Assembly (NCBI GenBank): GCA_038087015.1
Contig: JASBNA010000049.1
Span: forward strand, 279,841 to 343,840
DNA length: 64,000 bases
DNA from: Cerrena zonata
Lineage: Eukaryota; Basidiomycota; Agaricomycetes; Polyporales; Cerrenaceae
Direction of reading: 5' to 3'
A program made the position numbers and the translations under genes. The notes under the pieces are model-generated. The model had not been told where the DNA came from. It saw only the letters and a list, made by a program, of their open reading frames with translations, and searched no databases. Positions 18,739-29,628 of this stretch are shown piece by piece. Numbering within the stretch: position 1 is the stretch's first letter; the number at the start of each line of letters is the position of its first letter.

Positions 18739-21189
18739 CTACAAAGATTCCATTAAGTTTTTTGATTCTGAATGCCAGCGACAAGTTGCGAGAGCGTTCT
18801 TAGCTTCTTTTTTATTGCAGATACCATTTGCAGCGTCGAAATCGTCTGGTCTTAATGATTGAATGTAGTCTTCGGTGATGTCTTCATTGAAGGAATCGAT
18901 CAGCCCTGGTTTCAATGTTTCGATTCTTAGTCTTAATGAGTCCAAGAACGGAACCCATAAGTCCTTTTCTAATATTGGTAAATCCTTGTCGTCCGGGATA
19001 TTTGAAATGTTAGAATTATACTTGATTTTGGATACTTCAACGGTGGTAATTTCGTTTCGGTCGCCAATGAATAAATCGTGCTCGCTGGTAGTGGATACTC
19101 TAGCACATTTCAAGTGAAGGTCATCTTGCCCATTTTCAAACATGGTATATTTGGATAAGAACGACGGCAGTAATTCAATATAACTATTTGTCAATCCATC
19201 TTTATTCAAATGATAAGGTCTAACGAACGAGTCTTCGAACACTTTATCAGCTTCGAAGAGCCTTCCCCACGTATAGTAACCTGAACTCATGAATTCCCTG
19301 GTGGGTTTGTTGAAGGGGGTGTTACGTTGACATACATAGAATCTATCATCAAATCCTGGTTTGACATCAAGATACTCCATTTTTTCGATTCCTGGTAGTG
19401 CTTCCCGCTGCACTGGTGCCAACGTGACGTTTCTATAAAACAAGTGACTATCTGCGCTTTCAATTAACTTGCTAGATGTTGAATGGCGAAATTTGGACAA
19501 GAATGAGTTCAAAATCAGTTTTTCTGCTTGATCGGACTCGTTAAGTAAATTTGAACTCGTAACGTTTCTGTCTTTTAATAATTTGACGTTCCTGGATTGA
19601 ACGTTTTTATCAAACCATAACGGATGTGCTTCAGTCGAAAATATCCAGCTCTTACCCTTCATTAATTTTTCATTGTGTAAAAAAACCTCATTACTATGAT
19701 CAAATAATAAGTAAAGGTATTTTAAAGTTTCGCTCATAACAAAAGTCTCCATACGGTCTTGTAATTGTCCTGTTCTAATATCTTGAAATCCATTGAGTCC
19801 GCACTTCGATTTATATCTGGTTTTCAATAATTCTAACACTCGGGTTCCTATTTGTAGATACATAGGATCCTTAGTAGCCCTATATAAATAATATGTTGAC
19901 TCAATAAATTCTGGTCTCAATGGATACCACTCTAACGGTATGGAATTGTATACTTTTTTCTTATTGGTTGGAGGATTCCTAGATAATTTTCTCCAATTCG
20001 AGATATGATTCCATCTTTCTGGGATCAGATCAAAATGATCCCAAAGCCTTAAGTAAATTAAATGCGTTTTTATTGAATCATTCAATTGACCAGCTAAAAC
20101 TTGTAACCCTGGGAAAAATCCTCCTAATGCATCTATCCAAGTGGACGATACCGTACCAGAATAAGTATCTATGTTTGCAAAAATCATTGACCCATCCAGT
20201 GGACCCCCACCTTGTGCCAGATGTATTAATAATGCTTCATATGAGGCTTTGAAAACTGTCCACATGTACTCATCATCAAATAAAATTGATGATTTAACAG
20301 CATATTCATAAAATGAATCAACAGATGCACCCACACCCGTTATCGAGTCCATCCAAGTATTTGAAGCAGGGTCAATCGTCATTGGAAGTAGGTTGAGTGG
20401 CAGTCTCAGTGACCATAATTTCCAGAAAGTCAACTGGGTGTAATATTCAAATTGGGGGTCTCCTGTCAATTTTGATAGCAACGTGAATTCTAATACTGGA
20501 GTCGTTGCTCCAGATAAACAATTCTCTTTTTGTAACCTTGGCGGCACTTTCTCTAAACCTTTTGTCAAATGGATTCTTGGTGATGGTATATTTGTTGATG
20601 TTTTGAAAGCCGGGATTAATTTTAAGCCTAAGTTATATGCCATTTCTAATAAAAATCCATCATAGTCGTCACATATTTTTTTAAATCTACCATATTTTTT
20701 AGGTAACATATTATTATTCGTGATATCTGTCAAGAGTAAGTGTGATGACAAGAGCCCACCTAATGATCTGATAGTAAATTCAAATACTTGAACAATTGTA
20801 TCTTTTTCAAATAATGTGTATTGTTCATTTTTAAGATAGTTCAAAGCTATCTCCAAGTCATCCCATTTCTCCATGATTATGAGAGTATCTATGTTATCTA
20901 AAAGTGTCAGAGATACATTGCCCATTGCATCGTTTCTGACTATATTATCGATATTCTTGAAATCAGGTCCATAAGGCTGGCAAGTAATTGGCCTCACTTC
21001 ATCATTTGGAAACCCATAACTCATATAAGATGACCACGCGTGGTTGAATAGTTCTCTTGTTTCATTTTGAAGGTATCTAAGATGCTTTGGGGTGAAAGAT
21101 GAATCATATGCATATTCTGGATCTGTTCCTCCAACAAGATGACAGAAGGTGACAAGTAGCACCACAAGTATATTATTCAATTTGATCAT
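18739..21189 (-). CDS. MNL1: ER GH47 alpha-mannosidase-like protein (EDEM/Htm1-Mnl family)
   Basis: Family members trim mannose from misfolded glycoproteins in the ER lumen to mark them for ER-associated degradation. Residues 1-21 (MIKLNNILVVLLVTFCHLVGG) form a cleavable signal peptide. The GH47 domain (about 35-480) shows 'DAMGNVSLTLLDNIDTLIIM', 'VQVFEFTIRSLGGLLSSHLLL', 'GVGASVDSFYEYAVKSSILF', 'WIDALGGFFPGLQVLAG', 'LPLEWYPLRPEF/IPLEWYPLRPEFIESTYYLY'-type blocks and 'RMETFVMSETLKYLYLLFD', then 'STEAHPLWF', all diagnostic of the family. 816 residues, comparable to yeast Htm1 (about 800) and Mnl2. No HDEL seen; ends 'SESKNLMESL'. I cannot separate Htm1/Mnl1 from Mnl2 without an alignment, so the symbol is provisional. 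Confidence 0.85.
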   Translation of the reverse strand: MIKLNNILVVLLVTFCHLVGGTDPEYAYDSSFTPKHLRYLQNETRELFNHAWSSYMSYGFPNDEVRPITCQPYGPDFKNIDNIVRNDAMGNVSLTLLDNIDTLIIMEKWDDLEIALNYLKNEQYTLFEKDTIVQVFEFTIRSLGGLLSSHLLLTDITNNNMLPKKYGRFKKICDDYDGFLLEMAYNLGLKLIPAFKTSTNIPSPRIHLTKGLEKVPPRLQKENCLSGATTPVLEFTLLSKLTGDPQFEYYTQLTFWKLWSLRLPLNLLPMTIDPASNTWMDSITGVGASVDSFYEYAVKSSILFDDEYMWTVFKASYEALLIHLAQGGGPLDGSMIFANIDTYSGTVSSTWIDALGGFFPGLQVLAGQLNDSIKTHLIYLRLWDHFDLIPERWNHISNWRKLSRNPPTNKKKVYNSIPLEWYPLRPEFIESTYYLYRATKDPMYLQIGTRVLELLKTRYKSKCGLNGFQDIRTGQLQDRMETFVMSETLKYLYLLFDHSNEVFLHNEKLMKGKSWIFSTEAHPLWFDKNVQSRNVKLLKDRNVTSSNLLNESDQAEKLILNSFLSKFRHSTSSKLIESADSHLFYRNVTLAPVQREALPGIEKMEYLDVKPGFDDRFYVCQRNTPFNKPTREFMSSGYYTWGRLFEADKVFEDSFVRPYHLNKDGLTNSYIELLPSFLSKYTMFENGQDDLHLKCARVSTTSEHDLFIGDRNEITTVEVSKIKYNSNISNIPDDKDLPILEKDLWVPFLDSLRLRIETLKPGLIDSFNEDITEDYIQSLRPDDFDAANGICNKKEAKNALATCRWHSESKNLMESL

Positions 21190-21559
21190 TCATTAACTGT
21201 CTCTTGTACTTCACTAGGCTGATCAATCAGTTTCAATTCAACCTATTTTTCAAACTGTTAGCGGTGGTTAAACTTTTAAGAATTGAAGTATCCGTTCTGT
21301 TTTTGATGAGTACGTATGAGAAAACAGATTTAAAATAAAAAAAACAGATAGTGCGAGTAAATACTCCATAAATACTTTCCGTTGCAGCAAAACAAGTACT
21401 CGATTATTGCGATAATTAGATGTATATTAGATTAAAGGCTAATTGAAGAATGATTAAATAAATAATTATAGTGTCTATAGAGTGAAACCATGCAATTAGA
21501 AAATGGTGTGAAATAATATAAAAGAAATAAAAGGATAGATGGAAAAAAGTCCCTTGACC
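21190..21559. other. Spacer between the mannosidase gene and GPI13
   Basis: 370 bases of AT-rich sequence holding the mannosidase promoter and the GPI13 3' flank. I see no gene or clear motif. Confidence 0.4.
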
Positions 21560-24500
21560 CTATTTGCCAAATATTCTATTAACTTGGGATAGCACTCTAG
21601 TGGTACCAAACCACAAAGTGACAAAAACCAAGGTGACATTGAATAGTATCAAAAGTAAACCACTGAGCATAAATCTTGGAGCAAAAATTTTCCAGACCAT
21701 TAAATGTCTCCTGAAGTGGGCTGCAAAAATAAAACTAGATGTAGATGTGAATGTCTGATAACTAAGTAATGTGGTGATATTGGTAATTATTTGAGATAAA
21801 GCAGTTATTGGTTTATTGGAAGGTGAGATTTTCCACAACGTTATCAAAGGGATTGCCAAACACACAATGATGAATGATCCAAATGTGTTCAAGGCAATAT
21901 TAAGATGAGTGAATGGTAATGTTATATTTTCTGTAGTCATGAATCCAATCTCCCACTGAACAGAGGGAATTGTGGCCTGATGGCCAGTACTGAAAAAGTG
22001 TTGGTATCCCAATAAACCAAACATTATAGGAGCAACTAAGTTCTTTCTTATATCAAGAAGTTCGTATAATTCTAATAATGACAAGATTTGTATAATCAAC
22101 ATATTGAGGGAAACAGCACCTAAAGGCTTTGTAACAAGCATGATTGCAATTGTAAAATTAATAACTAACAAAAAGTAAGACGAACCATAAACATTTTGGT
22201 AGCCCAAAATGGAGGCAGTCCCTTGTGGTTTGGATTGAGTTGGTTGATCAGAGGATTCTTGCTCTTCCGAAGATTCTGAAGATTCACTAGCCACTGGTGA
22301 AGCACCTTCACCAAGCTCTAGTTTAACACACATTGGCCCTCTTGACCAACTATAATTAGCCAAAACTAATGCAACAAATAAAACAATCCTAGCAATTGCC
22401 AACTTCAAGGACTTCATTACTGAAAAGCTTAAGCCCAAATTCAAAGTCAGGAAATAGTCACTATTCTCAACATATTCGAAAGTCCAATAGACAGCATTCA
22501 TAAACATAAGAAATTTAAGTCCGGTCCCTATCCATAAAGGTGCGGCAGAATGATAGGAATTTGAAAGATGATAAAATGATCTTACAACAACGGGCAAGAT
22601 ATAGGCCATCATATGCAACAAGACGATTGACCACCAGGAGGTGGTAGAGGTAGGAGTACAATAAGGTCTTTGTTCTTCACGGCATAAATTTATCATTGAT
22701 GTTAATCTTGATAGGATTATGAAGGTAATAGCATGAGTAATACCTAAAACTTTTTCAGGCTTGGATTTGGTAGTGTTAATGAGACAGCCGTATAAACAGC
22801 AAAAACCAAAAGTAGTTATGAAAAACAGAACCATTTTATCCTCCCAAACAACATACGAGTTGGATGCAAAAACCAAACAGTGTAAAACAACAAATATTAA
22901 ACCCATAAATGACCAACTATTAAAATTATAAATTAAAAAATCGAACAATTGGTGGCCTAACCAATTAACGCTAAATCTATCCATAATTGGAGCCCAAAAA
23001 CCAATTGTTATTCCCAATGCAGTTCCAATACCCAAACAAGTTTTTATAGTAAATCCAATCGGTTTCAAAACAATAAAGACAGAGAAACTTGATACTAATC
23101 CTAATAAAGTCATAGCAATCACGGATCCAATAAACTCGAAAGACATGGTCAGGACTCTAACTGAAGGAATAGATCTCGAATAAGTTATGATAAAGGATAA
23201 TGAAAGGAGAAGAGTAGTGATACCTATTCCAATTGAAACCATATCAAAACGAGCCCACAAGCTTTTGCAATGTTCCAAAGACTCCGATTGGTAATCCTTA
23301 GCTTGTCTTATAATCTCTGGAAAGTATTTTTTGTTATTACCGAATTGAGAATAGTTTGTGATAAAGTACTGGAATTTCTCTGATAGTTCAGTTTTAGCTA
23401 ATTCTGGATACAAGTTTCTATAATTTTGAATTTGTTGTACAGTCTTATGACTTGCAAGTGATAAATCTTTGTCATTGCCGAAGACTTCATCGATGGGAAA
23501 TCCCAAGTTATTATGGGGGATTGGTAAGCCTAATAGTAAAGATATTGTAGGAACTAAATCAATTTGATTGACAGATCTATGATGTTTCCCAAGGTCACTG
23601 GTATTGTAAAAATCGGCAGATTTTTTATTAATATGAAATTTTTTATTCTTGGAGTACATGAATAAGGTACTTTCCAACTCGTCTAATGAATCACCACCAT
23701 GGTTCCCGGTAGAATCCATACCGTGATCTCCCATAACGACCAATAATGTTTTATCATCGATCTTATTGATAACATCAGCTATAACTTGATTCATTTGTTG
23801 TAATTTATCTTTCATTGCATGATGATTAGGTCCATACCTATGACCTGCATGATCGACTCCTAAGAAATGACCTATTAAGACGTCCCAATTGCTTGAATTG
23901 TCTTTATGTAGAAGGGGGTATAAATGATCGAGTACTCCATTATCAACTGTATGTAAATCCCAAACATTCAAAGAGTCATAGGGAAAATTTAATTCAGGGT
24001 TTATGAAATCACTAAACATGGCTTTCCAAGTATCATCTCCCATAAATGCCACACTTTTATTATGTCTATGCAATTGAAGTAACCAATTATCTTCTTCTAG
24101 GGCATTCCCATTGAAATTTGAGCCTGCATCGATGAAAGTGGGCAAAGTACCAGTGGTCAAACCTTTCAATCTTTGTAAAGTGGTCGTTGGGGGATCAGAC
24201 ATAAATTTCAATAAAACACCGTTATCCGGGTGTTTCTGAACTAAATCATGTAGTATCGGGAAATTATTATGATAATAGGGATTTGGATTTTCATTTTCAT
24301 TAACCGGTATTACAAAATCAAACCTCAAAGCATCGATGATTAGAAATACCGCTTTATCGAATTTTGCCGGCTTCATACAAGCCCCGAAGCCATTTGAGCC
24401 TTCTTCACATTCAGCAATGTTTGGCAAGACCTGTCTTGACAATAAGAAACCCTGTGTGAAGAATCCAATACCTAAAAATTGTAAAATGCTGAAAAATATT

Positions 24501-24640
24501 AAAACAACTACATAACCAAGAAAGGTGATTTTAAGCTTCTGTTGTCTTATTCTTGTTCTAGCTTGTTGCTGGTTTTGTCTCATCATCCTCTGTTTCTGTA
24601 AAAGCTCCGGAGAGCTCTGCAACATCTGTGCTGGATCCAT
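21560..24640 (-). CDS. GPI13: GPI ethanolamine-phosphate transferase 3 (Gpi13/PIG-O)
   Basis: Adds phosphoethanolamine to the third mannose of the GPI anchor precursor in the ER, the group through which proteins are attached. 1026 residues, close to the 1017 of baker's yeast. After a basic, Gln-rich N-terminus comes one membrane segment (about 38-60), then the luminal alkaline-phosphatase-like domain: 'VFLIIDALRFDFVIP' (metal-binding Asp), 'SDPPTTTLQRLKGLTTGTLPTFIDAG' (family Thr region), 'GHFLGVDHAGHRYGPNHHAM', 'VVMGDHGMDSTGNHGGDS'. The C-terminal half is polytopic with at least ten hydrophobic segments. 'PPTTTLQRLKGLTTGTLPTF' and 'DHAGHRYGP' distinguish Gpi13 from Mcd4 and Gpi7. Unbroken frame. 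Confidence 0.95.
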   Translation of the reverse strand: MDPAQMLQSSPELLQKQRMMRQNQQQARTRIRQQKLKITFLGYVVVLIFFSILQFLGIGFFTQGFLLSRQVLPNIAECEEGSNGFGACMKPAKFDKAVFLIIDALRFDFVIPVNENENPNPYYHNNFPILHDLVQKHPDNGVLLKFMSDPPTTTLQRLKGLTTGTLPTFIDAGSNFNGNALEEDNWLLQLHRHNKSVAFMGDDTWKAMFSDFINPELNFPYDSLNVWDLHTVDNGVLDHLYPLLHKDNSSNWDVLIGHFLGVDHAGHRYGPNHHAMKDKLQQMNQVIADVINKIDDKTLLVVMGDHGMDSTGNHGGDSLDELESTLFMYSKNKKFHINKKSADFYNTSDLGKHHRSVNQIDLVPTISLLLGLPIPHNNLGFPIDEVFGNDKDLSLASHKTVQQIQNYRNLYPELAKTELSEKFQYFITNYSQFGNNKKYFPEIIRQAKDYQSESLEHCKSLWARFDMVSIGIGITTLLLSLSFIITYSRSIPSVRVLTMSFEFIGSVIAMTLLGLVSSFSVFIVLKPIGFTIKTCLGIGTALGITIGFWAPIMDRFSVNWLGHQLFDFLIYNFNSWSFMGLIFVVLHCLVFASNSYVVWEDKMVLFFITTFGFCCLYGCLINTTKSKPEKVLGITHAITFIILSRLTSMINLCREEQRPYCTPTSTTSWWSIVLLHMMAYILPVVVRSFYHLSNSYHSAAPLWIGTGLKFLMFMNAVYWTFEYVENSDYFLTLNLGLSFSVMKSLKLAIARIVLFVALVLANYSWSRGPMCVKLELGEGASPVASESSESSEEQESSDQPTQSKPQGTASILGYQNVYGSSYFLLVINFTIAIMLVTKPLGAVSLNMLIIQILSLLELYELLDIRKNLVAPIMFGLLGYQHFFSTGHQATIPSVQWEIGFMTTENITLPFTHLNIALNTFGSFIIVCLAIPLITLWKISPSNKPITALSQIITNITTLLSYQTFTSTSSFIFAAHFRRHLMVWKIFAPRFMLSGLLLILFNVTLVFVTLWFGTTRVLSQVNRIFGK

Positions 24641-25162
24641 AATTAAAGATGGGTTAAAATTAAGTTTTTAAAGTATTAAAAGTGAACTTCAATGTGTCAA
24701 GTTCACCAACCACAATCTTGTGTCCTTTGAGATCGAAGAATTCTAAACAGGGACCTATAAAATCAAAAGGAAATAGCTAATTCCTTACTAATTAATTCCA
24801 ATTGTTTGGTCTTGTCTGTCAATACAAAGGTTCCGTTACCACCACGCCAGTCACCTCAAGCTTTGGTTTGGCCTCGCAGAATATCAGGAGCTGTATGGAG
24901 GTGTTGTCAGGTTAAACTTTTGCTAAAGCTTCGAGATCTTTGTAGTAAAACGTTTGTCCACGTAACCGTACCCGCTCCAGAATCAAAACAATTCAAACTT
25001 TTTAAACAAAAATGACAGAGGGAAGCGTACGGAAACAAAGAAATCAAACAAACAAATCAAAAAAAAAAATAAAAAAAAAAAAAACCGAGTAGTACTCGTG
25101 TGGTGTACGGAAGTCAGTCATTTCATTAATTACAGTGGAAGAAGTATTTACTAATATACAAA
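24641..25162. other. Spacer upstream of GPI13
   Basis: Contains the GPI13 promoter and the SNF6-like 3' flank. It has an A-rich run (25061-25084) and GTGGTGTACGGAAG at 25099-25112, which is the exact complement of a 14-mer found between HTD2 and RPF1. No gene supported. Confidence 0.4.
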
Positions 25163-26512
25163 TTATTCCATTGAATGATCGATTTGACTCAAGAAGTCAT
25201 TGTCAAAAGCATGGCTGGACATCATGCCGTCTTCATCTTCATCCTGGAAGTTTATTAGATCTCCCATGTCATCATTTACTATACCCAGATGGTTTGAATC
25301 TATTACATCGTTACCATTACTTAACAAATGATTGATGTCATCATCTACCATACCAGCATGGTCTTGATGATTTGAATCTTGGTTGAGGGCAAGACTGCCG
25401 TCGTGTTTCTCGTTGGCCTTGTCGTTGTCTGTGACTGAAAGGCCGAGATCGTCATTTGAAATATGAATATCATTTGGATGGAAATTGTTAGTAGAATTTG
25501 ACAGTTCGATTTTGGTTTGCTGATCCGATGGTAGATTGTCTTTATCTGGTGAGATTTGAGAAGCTTGAATATTTGAGGAGGTCAATCCTGGTGAGTTTTT
25601 ATGGATATCATTATTTCTTGGGGTTACATTGTTGTTATTGGTAGAAGTTTGGAAATCTTGATTGTTATTAGGATTGTTATGATGATCGTCACCATTGTTC
25701 ATCAGATTCATGAACGACATCCCGCCAGTGAAATGGGACATATCAACGTTTGGATCATGATTATTTAAATTGACAGGACCACCGTTATTTCCTCCGATAT
25801 TTATCAATGAGTTAATTGATCTTGGATTGTAATTGGCAGGGGCCTTGGTAATTTCGTAATTTGAAGATATTTCTGTAATTGGTATTGAATAACGCTTGGT
25901 ATCTAATATAGATTTATATTGCTTGCCAAATTTCTTTTGATAACCTTCGATAGATTGCTGTAATTCTTTTTCTATGTCATCGATTGATTCAGAACTGTAT
26001 AATTTAGAGTGTAACCCGGCTAATTTATCAATTTTTTCCTTTCTATAAACGTATTCGCTATCATTATCAAATACTTGGCTCTTTTCTTGTTTAAGTTCTT
26101 CAATTTCCTCCAATAATGATTCATTTTTGGCCTTCATCAAATCAACGTCACCAAAATATAATTCATCAGGTTTAATATTCTTTAAAAGTGATGACAATTG
26201 TTCTTTGGTTGGTTTACTTATACGATTTTTTTTGGAGCTTAGTGGCGCTTCCAATGGAAATGAAGCCGGTGGTATGATTTTCAGAATATGAATTGGCTTG
26301 GAAGCAACATTCTCAAGGTACTCGTGATTGTTTATAAATCTATTCAATGCATCTGATCTAAAACTTATTAAATCTGCTTCATCGTGTAACTGAACTGATG
26401 CATCTTCTTTCATCGATGAACGACGATTAGCCACTTGTGGTTGCGCCATTTGTTGTCCTACCGCATGATGGGGCATTGGCCTCCTGTGGGGCTGGTGACT
26501 TCGTCTAGGCAT
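25163..26512 (-). CDS. SNF6: SWI/SNF chromatin-remodelling subunit, Snf6-like
   Basis: Recognised by one block: 'VQLHDEADLISFRSDALNRFINN' (about residues 40-65) matches yeast Snf6 'HDESDTISFRSNLLKNFI'. Snf6 is an accessory subunit of the SWI/SNF remodeller and helps transcription activation. Overall plan also agrees: basic N-terminus (MPRRSHQPHRRPMPHH), the conserved block, a central coiled-coil-prone region ('ESLLEEIEELKQEKSQVFDND'), a long Asn-rich low-complexity stretch, and an acidic C-terminus ending 'AFDNDFLSQIDHSME'. Start taken at the ATG 26512; the in-frame extension begins with TTG. 449 residues versus 332 in baker's yeast. Low sequence conservation keeps the identification below certain. 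Confidence 0.7.
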   Translation of the reverse strand: MPRRSHQPHRRPMPHHAVGQQMAQPQVANRRSSMKEDASVQLHDEADLISFRSDALNRFINNHEYLENVASKPIHILKIIPPASFPLEAPLSSKKNRISKPTKEQLSSLLKNIKPDELYFGDVDLMKAKNESLLEEIEELKQEKSQVFDNDSEYVYRKEKIDKLAGLHSKLYSSESIDDIEKELQQSIEGYQKKFGKQYKSILDTKRYSIPITEISSNYEITKAPANYNPRSINSLINIGGNNGGPVNLNNHDPNVDMSHFTGGMSFMNLMNNGDDHHNNPNNNQDFQTSTNNNNVTPRNNDIHKNSPGLTSSNIQASQISPDKDNLPSDQQTKIELSNSTNNFHPNDIHISNDDLGLSVTDNDKANEKHDGSLALNQDSNHQDHAGMVDDDINHLLSNGNDVIDSNHLGIVNDDMGDLINFQDEDEDGMMSSHAFDNDFLSQIDHSME

Positions 26513-26606
26513 TCTTTCCAATAATTCTTTCCAGAGAAATATAGATTATTCAATCTTGATTAGATAAATTGATTATATTTCATTTTGTTTTGTTTTACCA
26601 AAACTC

Positions 26607-26637
<31 letters not shown>

Positions 26638-27246
26638 GGTAGATTTCTTTGAGCGTCGCACGAATTCTCCTCCACACCAATGATTGCAAAATTATAATTA
26701 TTACGAATCTATTAAAACATATATAAGTATATAATATTTAACGAACGTGAAGAAGCACAAGACGAGAGAAGGAATTCAGAGAAGCTAGGAAACATAGTAT
26801 GAAAAGAAATAGAGGATATGACACCATGATTTATGACATAAATAATAAATATCGGAAGTTAAATAATGTTTTTTTTTTAAAATGTTTTTCGGTTTTCATT
26901 TAATAAAAGGGAAAGAATGATAATTGAACAGCATCAAGCTCCAGAATGACTAGTATCAAATGTTGTCTGATACCAATAAGTCAGAATATCGATGTTGGGC
27001 AGCAAGAACAACGTTGACAAAAACAAAAAAAAAAAATAAAGAAAAAGTGGAAAACAAAAAACAGTCTAAAGGATAGCACGAGGACATGGGAAACCAAACT
27101 AGTAATAACAACTTCTTTTTCAAAGGATTGACAAAATGATTTGAGTTAGAATTGAAAAAGGATAATAATACAAGAAATAAAGTTTATTTTTTGAAAAAAA
27201 AAAAAAAAAAAAGAAAAAGAAATAGAAAGACTGAAATTGCAAATGT
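26513..27246. other. Spacer between SCH9 and the SNF6-like gene
   Basis: Promoter of the SNF6-like gene (with the A29 run) plus SCH9 3' flank. Several further A/T tracts, e.g. A18 near 27196-27213. No gene seen. Confidence 0.4.
26607..26635 (+). repeat. A29 homopolymer upstream of the SNF6-like gene
   Basis: An uninterrupted run of 29 A, read as T29 in the gene's direction, about 95 bases before its ATG. Long dA:dT tracts exclude nucleosomes in yeast promoters; length is also prone to variation and miscounting. Confidence 0.8.
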
Positions 27247-29628
27247 CTATAAGTCAAACCTTCCATTGACGAATTCTTCATCCGCCAAGTGTTGATCTTG
27301 GTCAATTTCCATTTCATCTTCTTCGTCAATTTGACCATCTTCTATAACATCTTCATCAGGAGGTAAATTAGGATTACCAGGAATGAAGGACCCGGGGTTT
27401 TTAAAAGTATTGTAACGTAAAGATTTACCGAAATGATCATCCATTGCGGAATCATCAACGTAGGTAAAACCTTTGAAGTTTGCTTGAATACCTGGAGATA
27501 AAGGAGTAGTGGCTAATTCCATTTGTTTTTTCATTAAAGAAGTTGATTCATTAGTGAATTCTGGATCGAAATTTGAAGTATCAGTTTCCGAAGCTAAATG
27601 AGGTTTGAAAGGAGGAGGAATACTTTTTGATTTTAATAAATTCCAATCGATATCTTGAAAGAAAGGATGAGCTCTTAATTCTCTAGCGTCGTTAATGGAT
27701 CCTAATCTATGCTTTGGATTACGATTTAATAACCCTTTAACAAAAGATCTACCTTCAGCACTTAAAACTTCTTTTGGAAATCTAACTTTACCAAAAGCGA
27801 TATTTTTATACATTTGTTGAGTATTTTCTGCATAAAATGGAGACCAACCACAGCACATTTCAAAAATTAAAACACCTAAAGACCAAAAATCAACCATTTT
27901 AGTATAGCCGGATTCATCTAATAAAACTTCTGGGGCTAAATATTCGGTAGTACCACAAAAAGTATTAGTAGTACCATCATTATTTAAGTTAGCCTTTGAT
28001 AACCCAAAATCACATAAGGCAATATGACCATTTGCATCTAATAAGATATTTTCTGGTTTTAAATCACGATAAACAATATCATTATCGTGTAAATGTTCTA
28101 AAGCCAAAACCAATTCAGCAATATAAAACTTAGCACGGTCTTCAGGAAATCTACCTTCTTTTTGTAAATGCCAAAAAAGTTCACCACCAGACATATAATC
28201 AGTAACTAAATATAAATCAGATGGAGTTTGGAAAGAAAATTTTAAACCAACAATAAAAGGAGAAGCAGCAGCAGAAGTACGAACTAAGATATTACGTTCA
28301 CCGATGGTATGAGCAATTTCTTTCTTCTTAACAATTAATTTTTTCAGTAAAATCTTCATTGCATAAATACGATCAGTATCACGTTTAGTAACTTGATAAA
28401 CTTGACCAAAAGTACCTTTACCTAATAATCTTAAAATTTCAAAATCATCAGGGCCATACAGTTTTTTACTATCAGTTGAATTATATTGCCATTCGATTTT
28501 TAAAGAACCACAAACACGTTCACCAATCACTCTGGCTTTTAAAGGATACCATTCAGCGTTTATTAGTTTATTGGAAGTTGAACGGTTAGTGGAAGGAAAA
28601 ATTCTTACGTGACCTAAAAAGGCATCATCATGAGCAGCATCATAAACAGAAATATCCAATTCTGATTTTGAACCCACAACGTCAAAAGTAGCTTCATGAT
28701 TCCATAAAGGATGAGAACTATTAATAGAAGAGCTATCACTTGAAGTATCCATCAGTTGAGTGTTGTTGCGATGATTAAAATTAAGATGTTGAGTTGAAGA
28801 TTGTCTTTGAAACATAGTGGGTCTTTTTTGATCATGATTTAAAACTGGTAATGCATGGTTATTATGAGTTTTATTATGCAGGTTTATATGATGATTATTA
28901 TTTTGATGATTATGATTATGATTATGAATATTTGGAGATTTACCATAAGAATTAGGAGCGTTAGTAACAAATTCGGAACTTTCAAAAGTACACACAACGT
29001 AGGGTTGAGAGGTTTCATTAACCAATAAATCACGGGCCTCGATGATTAAAACTTTCAATTTCCCCTTTGGTTGAGCACTGTTTTTCAGGTCGTGGTTCAA
29101 GTTCTGACCGGTTTCATCGGTGGTGATGATAATTGGCTGACCAGATTTATCATTAGTTATAGTGGTTCTAGTAGTTGTTGATTGAGGTTGTTGTAAATGA
29201 TGATTATTTTTAGATAATTGTGACACACAAGGTTGAGATTTTTGATATTGTTGACTTTGTTGTTGATTTTTTTGAAATGTTTGGTTCAAATAGTTTTCAG
29301 AATCATAATTTTCCATTTGATTATTTGATTCATCATTCATATTTGATGATGTAGTACCATAAACCATCCCGTTGGTTGAAACTGCAGTGGTAGGGGTGAT
29401 TTTACCCAATCCTTTAGGTAAAAACTTCTTTCGATTATCGTTTGCATCAAAGGAATCAATACCAAATTGATTCTCTTGACTGGGGTTTGTCTCTTGACTA
29501 TAATATTGGTCATCAGAGTAAATTTGATCATTGGCTAAATGAGATGATGATGATGATTGTTGAGATGGAGAATTTGAATCCTTCTTAAACCCGCCAAATC
29601 CAAAGATGGATTTTGCAAACTCAGCCAT
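27247..29628 (-). CDS. SCH9: AGC-family protein kinase Sch9
   Basis: Nutrient-regulated S6K/Akt-like kinase, a TORC1 target that controls ribosome production, growth and, in Candida, filamentation. 793 residues: Ser/Asn/Gln-rich N-terminus, a C2 domain (about 185-375, 'KLKVLIIEARDLLV' to 'SLKIEWQY') and the kinase domain (about 400-665) with Gly loop 'LGKGTFGQVYQV', Lys in 'YAMKILLKK', 'YRDLKPENILLD', 'CDFGLSKA' and the activation loop 'TNTFCGTTEYLAPEVLLDE'. The AGC tail follows with a turn motif 'TTPLSPG' (about 708) and hydrophobic motif 'FKGFTYVDD' (about 720), a TORC1-site type Thr. The C2 plus kinase order is specific to Sch9 among yeast AGC kinases. Ends in an acidic tail. Frame intact. 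Confidence 0.97.
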   Translation of the reverse strand: MAEFAKSIFGFGGFKKDSNSPSQQSSSSSHLANDQIYSDDQYYSQETNPSQENQFGIDSFDANDNRKKFLPKGLGKITPTTAVSTNGMVYGTTSSNMNDESNNQMENYDSENYLNQTFQKNQQQSQQYQKSQPCVSQLSKNNHHLQQPQSTTTRTTITNDKSGQPIIITTDETGQNLNHDLKNSAQPKGKLKVLIIEARDLLVNETSQPYVVCTFESSEFVTNAPNSYGKSPNIHNHNHNHQNNNHHINLHNKTHNNHALPVLNHDQKRPTMFQRQSSTQHLNFNHRNNTQLMDTSSDSSSINSSHPLWNHEATFDVVGSKSELDISVYDAAHDDAFLGHVRIFPSTNRSTSNKLINAEWYPLKARVIGERVCGSLKIEWQYNSTDSKKLYGPDDFEILRLLGKGTFGQVYQVTKRDTDRIYAMKILLKKLIVKKKEIAHTIGERNILVRTSAAASPFIVGLKFSFQTPSDLYLVTDYMSGGELFWHLQKEGRFPEDRAKFYIAELVLALEHLHDNDIVYRDLKPENILLDANGHIALCDFGLSKANLNNDGTTNTFCGTTEYLAPEVLLDESGYTKMVDFWSLGVLIFEMCCGWSPFYAENTQQMYKNIAFGKVRFPKEVLSAEGRSFVKGLLNRNPKHRLGSINDARELRAHPFFQDIDWNLLKSKSIPPPFKPHLASETDTSNFDPEFTNESTSLMKKQMELATTPLSPGIQANFKGFTYVDDSAMDDHFGKSLRYNTFKNPGSFIPGNPNLPPDEDVIEDGQIDEEDEMEIDQDQHLADEEFVNGRFDL